This document shows, in pieces, positions 32,216-42,268 of a stretch of 64,000 bases of DNA. Both the position numbers and the translations under genes were made by a program. Each line of letters starts with the position of its first letter. Within the stretch, counting starts at the first letter, position 1. The notes beneath the pieces were generated by a model. It was not told where the DNA came from. It saw nothing but the letters and a program-made list of their open reading frames with translations, and ran no database searches. Source of the DNA: Semisulcospira habei (Eukaryota; Mollusca; Gastropoda; Semisulcospiridae); the NCBI GenBank assembly GCA_036245525.1, contig BTPG01000004.1, forward strand, positions 17,302,131 through 17,366,130. Direction: 5' to 3'.

Positions 32216-32281
32216 GCTGCGCCAGCCACTAATCAAGGTGCTCCGCTATTGCGGAACACCTTGCTTAGTGGCTGCGCAGGA
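32216..32281. repeat. Hairpin element family B, copy 3
   Basis: CTGCGCCAGCCACTAATC, AAGGTGCTCCGC, TATT centre, GCGGAACACCTTGCTTAG, TGGCTGCGCAG. Core only. Confidence 0.9.
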
Positions 32282-32456
32282 CAGTCTATGCCGCTTGCAG
32301 ACGGGAAGGTCTGGCTCTAGGGCCGAGCACGATTTTCTCTCTCATTTCTTCGGAACCTAGCTCCGTCAGCGATTCCGGTGGACACTTCGCGCCGAATTAA
32401 CAGACGGAATCCGGGGTAAGGAGAGTGATGGTAGTGGTGGTGGTGGTGGTTAGGCC

Positions 32457-32547
32457 TAAGTCTTTGGCTGTCGGTAGCGCGTTTTGTCGCGATGATTCCT
32501 GCAGGAATCATCGCGACAAAACTCGCTACCGACAGACAAAGGGTTAA
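32457..32547. repeat. Hairpin element family A, copy 3
   Basis: TCTTTGGCTGTCGGTAGCGC, TTTTGTCGCGATGATTCCT, GCAGGAATCATCGCGACAAA, CTCGCTACCGACAGACAAAG, GGTTAA. The stem is almost uninterrupted, with arms of about 40 bp. Confidence 0.95.
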
Positions 32548-32607
32548 ACTACAGACGGACCACAGGAAGCGTGGTGGTTGTAACTGTGGCGAAGGTGGCT
32601 TTATACT

Positions 32608-32695
32608 TTAACTCATTCAAGACGTGTTGCATTCGGATTAATTCGCGGTTTCATGCTGCGTAGTATTCGGGTGCGGTAGGTCTCGAAATAGTCAA
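32608..32695. repeat. Hairpin element family E, copy 4 (decayed)
   Basis: TTAA, CTCATTCAAGACGTGTTGC; the right arm is GTGCGGTAGGTCTCGAAAT. Mismatches throughout. It abuts C7 directly. Confidence 0.75.
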
Positions 32696-32932
32696 CCCTT
32701 TCAGCTCCGACAGACTGCTAACAAATATTCGACGGACTATGATAGTTCAAGGGTGGTACCGGAATAGCTTGGCGCCTGTTCAAAGGTGGTGCCAGAATAG
32801 CTTAGCGCCCCTAGGCGCCAAGCTATTCTGTCATCACATTTGAACTGTCATGGTCTACCTGTCTCCAGAACTGTGATATGACATCTTCTAAGGACAACGC
32901 TTTAATGGTGGCATTTCGACTTTAGTTCTTAA
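32692..32932. repeat. Hairpin element family C subtype II, left arm duplicated
   Basis: CAACCCTTTCAGCTCCGACA, then the left core arm occurs twice in tandem (32745-32777 and 32778-32810, 33 bp each), followed by one right arm to 32860 and the subtype II flank (GTCTCCAGAACTGTGATATG, AAGGACAACG) ending near TTAA at 32929. Confidence 0.85.
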
Positions 32933-33034
32933 CTCCATGGTGTTGGGCGGGTGGTGGCCGTTTGGTCATCTCTTGCCAATGTGAGCCCTGCCTCTGTACT
33001 GACCCGCCTGGGTTTTTCCTCCAACCTCCCCCAA

Positions 33035-33074
33035 CCCCCCCCCCCCTCTCTCTCTCACCCCCCCCCCCCCCCGC
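33035..33074 (+). repeat. Poly-C / CT tract
   Basis: C homopolymers on both sides of TCTCTCTCTCA. Confidence 0.9.
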
Positions 33075-33086
33075 CCGCTCATTGGA

Positions 33087-33477
33087 TGATTGTACATGAT
33101 TGTACATTGCTTAACGTCCCGACAGCAACAAGGCTTTCTCAGGACGTGCCTGCACTGCTTGTAAAAAAAAAAAAAATAAACAGAACATTGAATGTATGTC
33201 GCCAGCCGGTCAAATACATTAAATAAACCTAACACATGGGGCCTAAATAAAGCTAAGACCATTTAGCAACACACATCCAATATCAAGAGCTACAGGCAGT
33301 GCAGACAGTAGGGAGAGTTTTAAAAAGGCAAATACAGGTGAATGGACAAAGGGTAGACAGAAACACATGCCCCAGAATAGAGAAAAAAACCCACCCTGTG
33401 GGGCTGACCAGGGTGACCCTGGGAACTAAAAAATACCTAACCCCACCCAAGTCCCCCAGGGCAGACCCGGGTGGGGG
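33087..33477 (-). mobile_element. SINE-like repeat S2, copy a (12-bp TSD)
   Basis: 391 bp flanked by CCGCTCATTGGA at 33075-33086 and 33478-33489. Read on the minus strand it starts CCCCCACCCGGGTCTGCCC and ends GACGTTAAGCAATGTACAATC with an imperfect tail repeat. It shares full length with 40431-40803 and 55305-55672. No open frame and no convincing Pol III A/B boxes. It could be a SINE or the 3' end of an unseen LINE. Confidence 0.85.
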
Positions 33478-33774
33478 CCGCTCATTGGAGGTTGTTCAAG
33501 AACCTCCTTTGCTTCGTCACAATTCCGGTGCGAAAAATCGTCAGTCTGCCCCGGATAAAGCGGAAGATATTTGTGTGCTGTTTAGACGGGGCGGTCGTGG
33601 CAGCAGATGGTTCTTGAGAACGCAACATCCTTAGCATTTTCATAGAGGACACCTTGTTCGGAAATCAGAAGTAGGTCAAGATTGCACGTGTTTCGACAAA
33701 AACAGTGGATAAATGTGGGGACGGGGGCCAAAAGTCGAATACAACAACACGTTGTCAGAGGTCCTGACCGCAGT

Positions 33775-33950
33775 CTTTATACGTAATTACTTCGCTTTTA
33801 ACACATTCGAGACGTGCCGCATCCGGATACGCGGCTCTTAGCCGCGTATCCGGATGCGGTACGTCTCGAATGATTTAATAAACTTTGGATACAAGAAGAG
33901 GAAAGATTGGGTCCTCGCACGATTTGTTATAGTTGACGTTTACTGTATAT
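33775..33950. repeat. Diverged repeat holding hairpin E5
   Basis: Outside the hairpin, CTTCGCTTTTAA / TAAACTTTGGATAC, GATTGGGTCC and CGATTTGTTATAG match 3835-3975, which lacks the hairpin. Confidence 0.6.
33798..33878. repeat. Hairpin element family E, copy 5, TTAA-flanked
   Basis: TTAA (33798-33801), 73 bp of hairpin (CACATTCGAGACGTGCCGC ... GTACGTCTCGAATGAT), TTAA (33875-33878). The surrounding repeat has a related copy without insertion at about 3901-3930, so the element inserted at a TTAA-like site and duplicated it. Confidence 0.93.
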
Positions 33951-34211
33951 TGAAATCGAGACAATCGAGGTGACTGCCAAGCGTTTAAAATGCAAAGAAT
34001 AACCAAAGAAAGAAACACGCTGTGACAGCACAGCTTAAAGTCACGAAAATCGCATTAAAGAAAGAAACACGCTCAGAAAGGACAATTGCAACACAATTTA
34101 ATTTTTTCTTTTCTTTTCAAAATGAACATTTGAAAAGAATATAATGCGCTACTTACCTGTCTTGTGTATTTTACACGCATGACATTCATCTTTTGTGTGT
34201 GGACTGAACAG

Positions 34212-34427
34212 TTTGACCCATTTAGCCCCAACACCCTACAGCAGGAGATTGATTGACCATGATAATTCAAGGGTAGTACTAGATTAGCGTGGCGCCTTCA
34301 GGCGCCAAGCTAATCTGGCACTAAACCTTGAATTATCATGGTCAATCCACCTCCTGCAACTGGTGCATAGTCGTTAAGTAACACTTCCAAAATGTAGGAA
34401 ATGCACCCGTGGGGCTAAAAGGGTTAG
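34212..34427. repeat. Hairpin element family C, subtype I
   Basis: TTGACCCATTTAGCCCCAAC; core with GATTAGC arms, then CTCCTGCAACTGGTGCATAG, and the GGGGCTAAAAGGGTTAG end. Both TTAA have mutated by one base (TTGA, TTAG). Termini CCCATTTAGCCCC / GGGGCTAAAAGGG pair well. Confidence 0.92.
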
Positions 34428-34860
34428 GCTGTTTTATGCTCGTCCTTCAAGAACGTGTTTTAATTTTTTTCCCACCGTACATAACTTACGACTTATGAGT
34501 GGTGGCCGGAGGGAGGGGGAAGGGGGAGGAGGGGGAGAAGGGGAGGAGGGGGTGAGGGGGAGGTGGGGGGGGGGGGCAGTGTGGGGGGAAAGGGGCAGGA
34601 ATCTGAGGTTGTGGGAGTTCGTTATTAAAACTTCTTTTCCACGCTAGACGGCGGCAGCTTTGTACATGGTCTTTGGATGCCGACTGCACATGGACACTTA
34701 TCTCTGATGCTTCAAATGAGACTAATTTTCACAGTAGCGACTAACCTGGGCGGTGTTTAGCTTCGGATTACTGTTTATCGCGCGCTCACTTGTGAAAACA
34801 CCAATCTTCGAGACAGCTGATATCATTCTTGACGACGGTTCATCTCCATTCCCTTTCGAC
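34428..34860. other. G-rich tract; no gene
   Basis: 34500-34590 is a GGGA/GGGGA purine tract with a G homopolymer; the rest is unassigned. Confidence 0.6.
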
Positions 34861-34921
34861 CTGCAAGAGGCATAGATTTTCATGACCCTGCAAGGGGTCA
34901 TGAGAGTCTGTATCTCCTGCT
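34861..34921. repeat. Hairpin element family D, short copy
   Basis: GCAAGAGGCATAGATTTTCA, TGACCCTGCAAGGGGTCATG, AGAGTCTGTATCTCCTGC. The inner stem is shortened symmetrically. Confidence 0.85.
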
Positions 34922-35016
34922 GGGAGAGATTGGTTTCGTTTTCATCCTTTGATCGAGAACTCCCGAGACAGATATTGTTATTTGTTAAACTTTTCATCGT
35001 CAAACTCCTTCTATCT

Positions 35017-35079
35017 ACAAGAGGTATAGATTCGCATGATTTTCAGGGTGCAGGGTCATCAGAATCTATGCCTCTTGTT
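35017..35079. repeat. Hairpin element family D, short copy
   Basis: ACAAGAGGTATAGATTCGCA, TGATTTTCAGGGTGCAGGGT, CAGAATCTATGCCTCTTGT. The outer stem is good and the centre decayed. Confidence 0.8.
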
Positions 35080-35412
35080 GACAACGGCGGGTGCTTTGCA
35101 GTCGGTGACCGAGGGAATTCTGGTTAAAATTACGCATTTTAAGATCAGAAAGAAGAGTAAGAGATTTGGCATTTGTCCTGATTTCGTAAGCATTCAGTAT
35201 ATGCGGTTGCTGCGATGATTTGAGACGTGGTCTGTAACGAGACGGGAGATGGTACTGTGGTTTGTATTCTGTGTGTAGTGGGTACAGTGGGAGTTGTGAG
35301 GGGAGGGGAGGGGTGGGCTAGAATATACGGGTAGTACCCGCAGACTGTTTCAAAGTTCCTATCTCAGGATCATCTGTGTTGAATACGATTATTTAGTCGT
35401 ATCTGGGTCCCA
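35080..35412. other. No recognisable feature
   Basis: Unassigned sequence. Confidence 0.5.
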
Positions 35413-35479
35413 CCCAGTGCGCAAAGGTCATCGGGCCAACGGCGGCCGACGTCGGCCCGAAAGCTTTTTGCGCATTGGG
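35413..35479. repeat. Hairpin element family G, copy 4
   Basis: CCCAGTGCGCAAAGGTCATC, GGGCCAACGGCGGCCGACGT, CGGCCCGAAAGCTTTTTGCG, CATTGGG. Confidence 0.88.
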
Positions 35480-35560
35480 CAGCCAATACTGTCGGAGGGA
35501 GACCCCAGTTTCTGGAGTCAAGTGCGCGCAAGTTAAGTCCGCTTAGTCCTCCACCAGCCA

Positions 35561-35854
35561 AGAGTCCGAAATAGCTCAGGCGGTTAAGCGTCGGAGCAAG
35601 AGAGCGAAGGGAATGGCCTGGTCGTGGGTTCGAGTCCCCGTCCTGGCCCCGGTAAAAACTGAGACGGGCTTGTTCCATAGCATGCCCGTTGAAAGGTCCT
35701 GGTAAATCAAAAGAGGCACAGTTTTGCAGTGCGCCTGAATTGATCAGTGTTCAGGTCGTACTCCATAGGCAATAAATTTCCCTGTCCCCCATAACCCGCC
35801 CCTCAGGGCCGTCCATTATCACTTCGGTGCCGTGGACGTTAAACCCCGAACTAA
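35561..35854 (+). mobile_element. tRNA-derived SINE, complete, 13-bp TSD
   Basis: 294 bp flanked by CCTCCACCAGCCA (35548-35560) and CCTCCGCCAGCCA (35855-35867). The head is tRNA-like, with an A box (TAGCTCAGGCGG, about 35571-35582) and a B box (GGTTCGAGTCC, 35627-35637). The body follows, and the 3' end reads GCCGTGGACGTTAAACCCC and GAACTAAC. The GACGTTAA segment is shared with S2 and resembles the other SINE tails in the window. It is not a functional tRNA gene: the acceptor stem does not close. Confidence 0.9.
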
Positions 35855-35880
35855 CCTCCGCCAGCCACTGCCCACGGTTG

Positions 35881-35975
35881 GCCAGTAAGCAAAAGGTCCG
35901 CGGCCGCCGTCAGCTTTAGCTGGCCCGAGCGCGGGTCAGCTAAGGCTGACTGGTCCGAGGATCTTTTGCCCATCA
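35881..35975. repeat. Hairpin element family G, copy 5
   Basis: GCCAGTAAGCAAAAGGTCCG / CGAGGATCTTTTGCCCATCA outside; GTCAGCTTTAGCTGGCCCG / CGGGTCAGCTAAGGCTGACT inside. Two-tier palindrome, as in copy 2. Confidence 0.8.
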
Positions 35976-36137
35976 GGCATCCCCGTGGGAGCCAGGCTCT
36001 GTACGTTTGTACCTGTACCTTTCTCTACGTGCTGTTGGGACTCGACTCCGTGAACTTCAGATATTTTCCTTTGCTAACGCGGCTGGCTGCGCCGACATCG
36101 GTCTCTGACAGCGCCGTCGTGCTAGAGTGCCCACATG

Positions 36138-36350
36138 TTAACTCATTCAGTCCCGACACACCCCGGCAAGATATGGACCGACCATGATAGTTATCGAGTG
36201 GTGCCAGAATAGCTTGGCGCCTAAGGGCGCCAAGCTATTCTGTCACCACCCTTAAACTATCATGGTCGATCTGTCCCCTGCAATGTACTGCAGTCCTCAG
36301 AGGACAACTTCAAGACGTGGTTATATCGTACCTGGGACACAATCGGTTAA
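36138..36350. repeat. Hairpin element family C, subtype II
   Basis: TTAA, CTCATTCAGTCCCGACACAC, core with GAATAGCTTGGCGCC arms and a TAAG centre, then CCTGCAATGTACTGCAGTCC, GAGGACAACTTCAAGACGTG, and TTAA. Confidence 0.94.
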
Positions 36351-36474
36351 GTTTGGCGCCACACCCTGGCCGCATGCATGGCGCAGCGCGCACTGAACCA
36401 GTCGCGTGTACGCGGCCACCAAGCGGTACCTTCTTTCTTCAACGTCTCTTACCAACGTGAAACGTCAATGATTT

Positions 36475-36570
36475 GGGGGGGGGGGGGGGGGGGGGGATTC
36501 GTCATTTGTGAATTGCAGAAATAAAAGTCGTGAATCCGTGATGGTGCCCTCCCCCCCCCCCCCCCCGCCC
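36475..36570 (+). repeat. Poly-G and poly-C runs
   Basis: A G run at 36475-36497 and a C run at 36549-36567, about 55 bp apart and mutually complementary. Confidence 0.9.
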
Positions 36571-36727
36571 CCCACTCCCTTTCTCCCAAAGCCATGGTGC
36601 AAGCAAAGACCCATTTCCCGCTGTGTCCCTAAAAAGCAGGTGATGCCGGAGTTTCTTTCTTACGGTTAAGACCACCCTTTGGGGTCTCAGAGACGTACAC
36701 AGTCCCCTCGGCTAGTCCATTCTATCT

Positions 36728-36795
36728 GCAAGAAGCATAGACTGTCATAAGCCTCTACGGCCGCAGGGGCTTGGGACAATTTATGTCTCTTGCAG
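36728..36795. repeat. Hairpin element family D, decayed copy
   Basis: GCAAGAAGCATAGACTGTCA, GCCTCTACGGCCGCAGGGGC, GGGACAATTTATGTCTCTTG. A further weak left arm lies at 36946-36975. Confidence 0.75.
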
Positions 36796-37197
36796 ACATC
36801 GGATAAATGAGGGAAGTCTCTTGAAGTATGTGAGTGAACACCAGACTAAGGTCTCTAGATACGATTCAAATTTCACAGTTTGGTTAGAGTTTCATTGTTT
36901 CTTTTTCCAGTTCCGCAAGCTCACTCCTTTAGCAAAGATCATCGATCCGCAACAGACGTAGATCTTCATGGGAGTGTGTTTATGATGTATGCCTCATACA
37001 GCTCAGGCTCCATTTATATATGGGTTTATTTTAAACAGGAAGAGATTTCATGTAGCCTATGAAATGAAAGGATGGACCACAGAAACACCAAGACTGAGAA
37101 GTTAAGACTTCATAACACCGAGGCAAGGGTCTGATAAGCAGAGCTACGATAATCCTAGCTGCTAGGCTCCCGAGTCCTGTAGCCAGATCCCTCGTGT

Positions 37198-37264
37198 GCA
37201 AGAGGCATAGATTCTCATGAAGCCTTGCAGTCGCAGGGACTCATGAGAATCTATGCCTCTTGCT
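37198..37264. repeat. Hairpin element family D, copy
   Basis: GCAAGAGGCATAGATTCTCA, TGAAGCCTTGCAGTCGCAGG, ACTCATGAGAATCTATGCCT. Arms agree although they differ from the consensus (ATTCTCA/TGAGAAT). Confidence 0.9.
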
Positions 37265-37967
37265 GTCCGAGATCGGCTTAACCCATTCCTCAAAGCGAGG
37301 GAGTGATCGGAGTTTAGGGTTTTCACAGTTCTTCCCTTAAAGAGGTTGGATTTCTTCCGGCTTCGTGCGAGTTCACACTCCGTCGGTTCAGCTACAGATG
37401 TCGGTCAAATATCTGCCAGAACAGATGGTTAGATCTTGTGTGGCAACTCTCTTATCTACAGTAGTAACAGAAAGCAATACTTTCTACTTCAGTATTTAGT
37501 ATTTCTAAGTTTGAAATTTCTCAGACAAACATGAATACATGAAGTAGTTGTAAAAAAAAAAAAAAAAAAAAAAGTAAATTTATCGTCCTCAAAGTTAACC
37601 ATTTCTGAAAATACACATTTGTGTGACGGTCTGTCATTTTGGATCTCAGGGTTCTGGGCCGCAAGATCCAAATTCACAAAACCTGCACACGTTTCTTTAG
37701 GAGAGTAAAATTGATGTAGACCTTTCATAACATTTCTGTGGGCTGACCGGGCGAGGCAGGGGATCTAACCGTTTGTCTGTCCGGCACTCAGTAATTCCCC
37801 TTGGTACGTGTACTATTCTACCAGCCTCACCTATCTGATTTGTGAGCATGGGCATGTGGGATAAATTGATAGTGACTAAATTCTACAAACGGCTCTTGGC
37901 TTTCAAGCATAGGACAAAAATGAAAGAGGCGAAGAAAAACTTTCTCATAGCACAACTTTATCATACA
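37265..37967. other. No recognisable gene
   Basis: Includes a poly-A run at 37552-37573. Otherwise unassigned. Confidence 0.5.
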
Positions 37968-38149
37968 TTAACTCATAAAGCTCTTACGTGCTATGACAGG
38001 GTGTAGATCGATCGAGATAGTTCAAGGGTAGTGTCAGAATAGCTTGGCGCCTGTAGGCACCAAGCTATTCTGACACCATCCTTGAACTATCATGGTCGAT
38101 CTGTCTCCAGAACTGTGATGGAGCCGTGAAATGACACGAAATGAGTTAA
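37968..38149. repeat. Hairpin element family C, subtype II
   Basis: TTAA, CTCATAAAGCTCTTACGTGC, core with GAATAGCTTGGCGCC arms and a TGTA centre, CTGTCTCCAGAACTGTGATG, and ATGAGTTAA. 182 bp. Confidence 0.92.
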
Positions 38150-38277
38150 TAAATAATAGTTCAACGGCCATACTAATGGTGCCACATGATTTGTTATACT
38201 AAAACTGGGCCGATATATTTATAAGGGTTTCAAATGTAAGAAAAACACAACTGACAGAGGCTGAAACGCACAGCGCA

Positions 38278-38491
38278 TTAATTCATTCTACCCGAACACC
38301 GAAATCCCCAAATGTTGTCGTTGTTCCCTGAAGACTGCATTGCAGTGCAGGACACAGATCGACCACGATAGTTCAAGGGTGATGCCAAAATAGCGGCTTG
38401 GCGCCAATTGGCTTCAAGCTATTCTGGCATCACCCTTGAACTATCATGGTCGATCCCTATGCTGTGGTGTGTCTGGGGTAGGACGAGTTAA
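38278..38491. repeat. Hairpin element family C, subtype III
   Basis: TTAA, TTCATTCTACCCGAACACCG, GAAGACTGCATTGCAGTGCA, core with CGGCTTGGCGCCAATTGGC centre, then TGTGTCTGGGGTAGGACGAG and TTAA. The flank contains its own small palindrome (TGCATTGCAGTGCA). Confidence 0.92.
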
Positions 38492-38782
38492 CCAAGATTC
38501 ATTAACCAAAATTCCCTGAGAAGAACGCCACATACGCTGGGGAAAATTAGCCACACTGTGATTAAAAGAAACATTGCGTGAGCACACCTGATAGTGGTCT
38601 ATGAAATGAGAAAGTCTAAAAGAAACGTTACGCCGGCACAGTCAACAGTGGTCTACGAGTAATCCTAAAAGAAACAGTGCGTAGTTAAGTGTTAACAGTG
38701 AGCCAATTCTGTCTTCAAGAAATCAAAGAAACTGCCCACACGGGAGAGTCCCTCTTAATCAGGACTAACGAACGCCCCCATT
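38492..38782. other. No recognisable feature
   Basis: Three related short segments (AAAAGAAACATTGCGTG, AAAGAAACGTTACGCC, AAAGAAACAGTGCG) recur at about 38562, 38617 and 38664. Confidence 0.45.
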
Positions 38783-38851
38783 TGCAAGAAGCTTACATCC
38801 TCATGAGCCCCCGCGATCAGCGGGGGCACATGAGGATGCATGCCTCTTGCT
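38783..38851. repeat. Hairpin element family D, copy
   Basis: GCAAGAAGCTTACATCCTCA, GAGCCCCCGCGATCAGCGGG, ACATGAGGATGCATGCCTCT. Confidence 0.88.
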
Positions 38852-38998
38852 TGCACATTTTTATCTATGGTACTTTAACAGAGCGAGGCGCGTGCCGTTC
38901 AATCAAGGAAGCCGCAACCCCACCAAGAATCAAGCCCTTTATCACCAGCAATTCTAGATGGAATGTCTATAGTTTTATGTGATGAAAACTGCTCATCT

Positions 38999-39066
38999 TG
39001 CAAGAAACTCAGATCCTCGTGGGCCCCCGCATTCTGCAGGGGCTCAAGAGGAACTGTGTTTCTTGG
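38999..39066. repeat. Hairpin element family D, decayed copy
   Basis: TGCAAGAAACTCAGATCCTC, GGGCCCCCGCATTCTGCAGG, CAAGAGGAACTGTGTTTCTT. Confidence 0.8.
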
Positions 39067-39524
39067 TGGTCGCATTTGCGTCTGTACGCCCTGAGCGAAG
39101 TAGACCAGTCTGGCATTTCACAGAGTTGCAGCTCGAGTGTCAGCAGGAGTTGTTGGCCGAAAATCACCTCAGCATTAGATCCCAGATATCTTTGGATCTA
39201 AAAAGGTTCCCCTCTGTATCTACTTCCAGGACCACACAGGCGCCACCTAGCGAACAGCAGGAGAGAAACAGGATTAAGGGGAGGTAACCGGAGAGTCTAT
39301 GACGCTTTTCGCAAGTCTTTCTACACAGCCTACACAACGAACATGTACTTTTTCAAGCAACAGATAATGGGATTCTGATGTACACAGACGTTGGGTGTCT
39401 ATTCATCCTGCTGACAACGATGGACCCGATTTACGTCTGTGCTCAGTCCATACGTCGGATTTCAAACCGAAAGTTTGAGTTTTCACTCTCAGTACCGCCA
39501 TCCCGGCTCGAGGGAGCTTTCATC
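39067..39524. other. No recognisable gene
   Basis: Unassigned sequence; a 102-codon frame at 38979-39287 has no motif and begins inside the hairpin. Confidence 0.5.
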
Positions 39525-39587
39525 TGCAAGAGGAATAGACACTCATGAGCCCCTACGACCACAGGGCACGAGAGTGTCTAAGCCTAG
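39525..39587. repeat. Hairpin element family D, decayed copy
   Basis: GCAAGAGGAATAGACACTCA, GCCCCTACGACCACAGGGC, ACGAGAGTGTCTAAGCCT. The ACACTC/GAGTGT pair is compensated. Confidence 0.8.
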
Positions 39588-39597
39588 GATCAGCGGT

Positions 39598-39700
39598 CAG
39601 TTGAGTGAGCTTAGCCCTGCGCCAGCCACTAAGCAAGGTGCTCCGCTGTAGCGGAGAACTTTGCTTATTGGCTGTCGCAGGGCTAAGCTCACTCACGCAA
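39598..39700. repeat. Hairpin element family B, copy 4
   Basis: CAGTTGAGTGAGCTTAGCCC, TGCGCCAGCCACTAAGC, AAGGTGCTCCGC, GCGGAGAACTTTGCTTATTG, GCAGGGCTAAGCTCACTCAC. The outer arms (GAGTGAGCTTAGCCCTGC) are perfect over about 18 bp. Confidence 0.92.
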
Positions 39701-40006
39701 CTGATTCCATGTCTCGTACATAACAACCTCCATCTCTCTTTCTCGGACGGAGGAAGTCAGGGTAGATTACAATGATTTCAAGGTAGATTACGACGATTTC
39801 AACACGGAGCTAAAGAGAGATAATCTGGTAGCTCGGCCGCGGTAACAGCGAGAAGTCCCAAGAAAGCGAAGGAAAAGTCGCTCAGTCCAGATAAGGACGT
39901 CAAACATCGCTACACAAACCAAGTTTATCCAGCTGCAGCAGCCATAGATACAGTACATCCTCACCAGCAGCCGCGCATTTGAGTGTTGAACGGTTTGTGC
40001 GTGTAT
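39701..40006. other. No recognisable feature
   Basis: Contains a short direct repeat (AGGTAGATTACAATGATTTC / AGGTAGATTACGACGATTTC at 39760-39800). Confidence 0.5.
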
Positions 40007-40220
40007 TTAACTCGTTCTACCCCAAGACCGAAATCCTCGAATGTTGCCGTTGTCCTCTGAAGACTGCAGTGCAGTGCAGGACACAGATCGACCATGATAG
40101 TTCAAGGGTGATGCCAGAATAGCTTGGCGCCTATGGGCGCCAAGCTATTCTGGCATCACCCTTGAACTATCATGGTCGATCCATATCTTGCTGTGGTGTG
40201 TCTGGGGTAGAAGGAGTTAA
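40007..40220. repeat. Hairpin element family C, subtype III
   Basis: TTAA, CTCGTTCTACCCCAAGACCG, GAAGACTGCAGTGCAGTGCA, perfect core with TGGGCGCC centre and arms of about 45 bp, TGTGTCTGGGGTAGAAGGAG, TTAA. The best-preserved subtype III copy. Confidence 0.95.
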
Positions 40221-40430
40221 GGCGGTTTGTATTTGGGTTTGGCAGTACGGGCGGTTGGTTTGTAGATAATAGAGATCTGCTCCACGGCAAGCTTCGGCTA
40301 CGATTGCTAAAATTTGCCGAAACGGGTTATCAATGTTGGTCTTGACTGAACTAAGACGTTTCACAATCCATGCGCCGTGTCAGTAGGTACGCGTGCCAGG
40401 TTTTTCACTGCCCTTTCAGCGTAACGGAAG

Positions 40431-40803
40431 GATGTTGGTTGTACATTGCTTAACGTCCCGACAGCAACAAGACTTCCTCAGGACGTGTGGGGAAAAAAAA
40501 ATGAACAGAATATTGAATGTACGTCGCCAGCCGGTCTAACACGCTAAATAAACCTAAGACCATTTAGCAACACACATCCAATATCAAGAGCTACAGGCAG
40601 CGCAGACAGTACACATCCAATATCAAGAGCTACAGGCAGCGCAGACAGTATGGAGAGTTTAAAAAAGGAAAATACAGGGTAGACAGAAACACATGCCCCA
40701 GAATAGAGGGGAAAACCCACCCTGTGGGGCTGACCAGGGTGACCCTGGGAACTAACAAGTAGTTAACCCCATCCAAGTCCCCCAGGGCAGACCCGGCTGG
40801 GTG
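40431..40803 (-). mobile_element. SINE-like repeat S2, copy b (10-bp TSD)
   Basis: Flanked by GTAACGGAAG at 40421-40430 and 40804-40813. Same body as copy a, with an internal tandem duplication of about 39 bp (ACACATCCAATATCAAGAGC...) at 40572-40650. Confidence 0.85.
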
Positions 40804-40983
40804 GTAACGGAAGAAACTCGCCTGCGCGGTACAAAGAAGTGCTGAACAATCTTTCAATTTACGACATTCAAATAAATTTTCATAATGTTAGCCTTTGGTT
40901 GAACATTGCTGTATGGCATACTGAGAACAATCAGAAATAAGACATCGCAAACTATTAACCCATTACTGCCTGGAGTAAGTCGC

Positions 40984-41194
40984 TTAACCCATTCAGCCGT
41001 GACGCACTACAGCAGGCGATGGATCGACCATAATTCAAGGGTAGTGCCAGATTAGCTTGGCGCCTGTCGGCGCCATGCTAATCTGGCACTACCTTTGAAT
41101 TATCATGGTCGATCCGTCTCCTGCAACTGGTGCATAGTCGTCAGATGACGCCTCCAAAATTTGGGAAATATGGCCGTGGGGCTGAACGAGTTAG
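40984..41194. repeat. Hairpin element family C, subtype I
   Basis: TTAA, CCCATTCAGCCGTGACGCAC, a core with GATTAGC arms, CTCCTGCAACTGGTGCATAG, GGGGCTGAACGAG, TTAG. Left arm lacks the ATGATA segment kept on the right. Confidence 0.93.
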
Positions 41195-41596
41195 ACTGTG
41201 TAGGCCTATGTACCGTATCATTGGATTAACTTTAAGTAATATGTTCTCTGGTTCTTTTGTTGGGAAAATTTGCAGTTTTTAAAACGTCGAGGAAAGCATT
41301 ACACTTTACTTGCACACAAAAACTAGGACTATTTCAAAACGCAGATCCTCTCTCTCTCTGCCCTCACTCTCGACAACACATTTCTATATTAACCAGAGCA
41401 AAAAAAAAAAAAAAAAATGTTGTATTCTTTATTGGATTTTTACAAGGTTGCCCTTTTTGGCAGTATAAAAAATGTTAAATGGAAAATGTGAAAACAACGC
41501 GAGGAAATCAAACGGAGAACAAAGTCAACTCAAAAGAGTTTCGTAGCCCAGTATGAGATGCGCGTGAAAAGCGCTGCCAAGCACCATTTGTGAATG
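41195..41596. other. No recognisable gene
   Basis: Unassigned sequence with an A homopolymer at 41400-41417. Confidence 0.5.
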
Positions 41597-41666
41597 TGTG
41601 CATGTCTGTGATTTTGGACCTTACGGCTGTGAAACCGTAAGGTCCAAAATCACAGGCCAGCACACA
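41597..41666. repeat. Hairpin element family F, copy 3
   Basis: TGTGTGCATGTCTGTGATTT, TGGACCTTACGGC, centre TGTGAAA, CCGTAAGGTCCAAAATCACA, GGCCAGCACACA. Confidence 0.93.
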
Positions 41667-42268
41667 ACCGAAGTCATCATTCAATATTCACTCAAACAGA
41701 CAACCATTTGTTATGCGGTAAAATAAAAATTAAAAGGAAACTATTCCGTGAATCAGTCTGGCACACATGACTCGGGGACCAGAATGTTCCAAGACAGTGC
41801 CGCTGTCCCTGCGGAAACGCTCGATGCCGAGGTCCAGAACAGCGACATCTTTGTTCTAGACATACACAAACACGCACTGAGAGGGAGACCAAAGAGAACC
41901 TAAATCCCTGCAAGAAACATTTTGCATTTTGAATCAAGGGCATTGATGTGCGACGTGTGGCCATTCAAATGCGCATAAGAGAAAACGGGCAAATTACACA
42001 CCTAAAAAATCCACACAAAAGAAACACGCTCAGAAAGGCCAGGTACAACACAATAATTTACTAGTCCCTTCTAAGCTCGCTTCTTTCTCTTTTTCTGCGT
42101 TTTACACGCATGGCAGTCACGTTTTGTTGGTCTGGACAAAACACAACTGAGCTGAAATGTTTTCATTTCAATGGCAAAAATAGACTCACGTACAATGACT
42201 AAAAACACTGAATTTATTTCCATGTTCAAACACCACACATTTTTCTTTTCAAGCAAAATCTTTACACT
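41667..42268. other. No recognisable gene
   Basis: AAAGAAACACGCTCAGAAAGG near 42017 recurs at 34060 and partly at 34005, a minor dispersed sequence. Otherwise unassigned. Confidence 0.5.

Noticed and set aside
35571..35650. A possible tRNA gene (A and B boxes present)
   Set aside because: The acceptor and anticodon stems do not fold, and the sequence continues into a SINE body with flanking target duplications.
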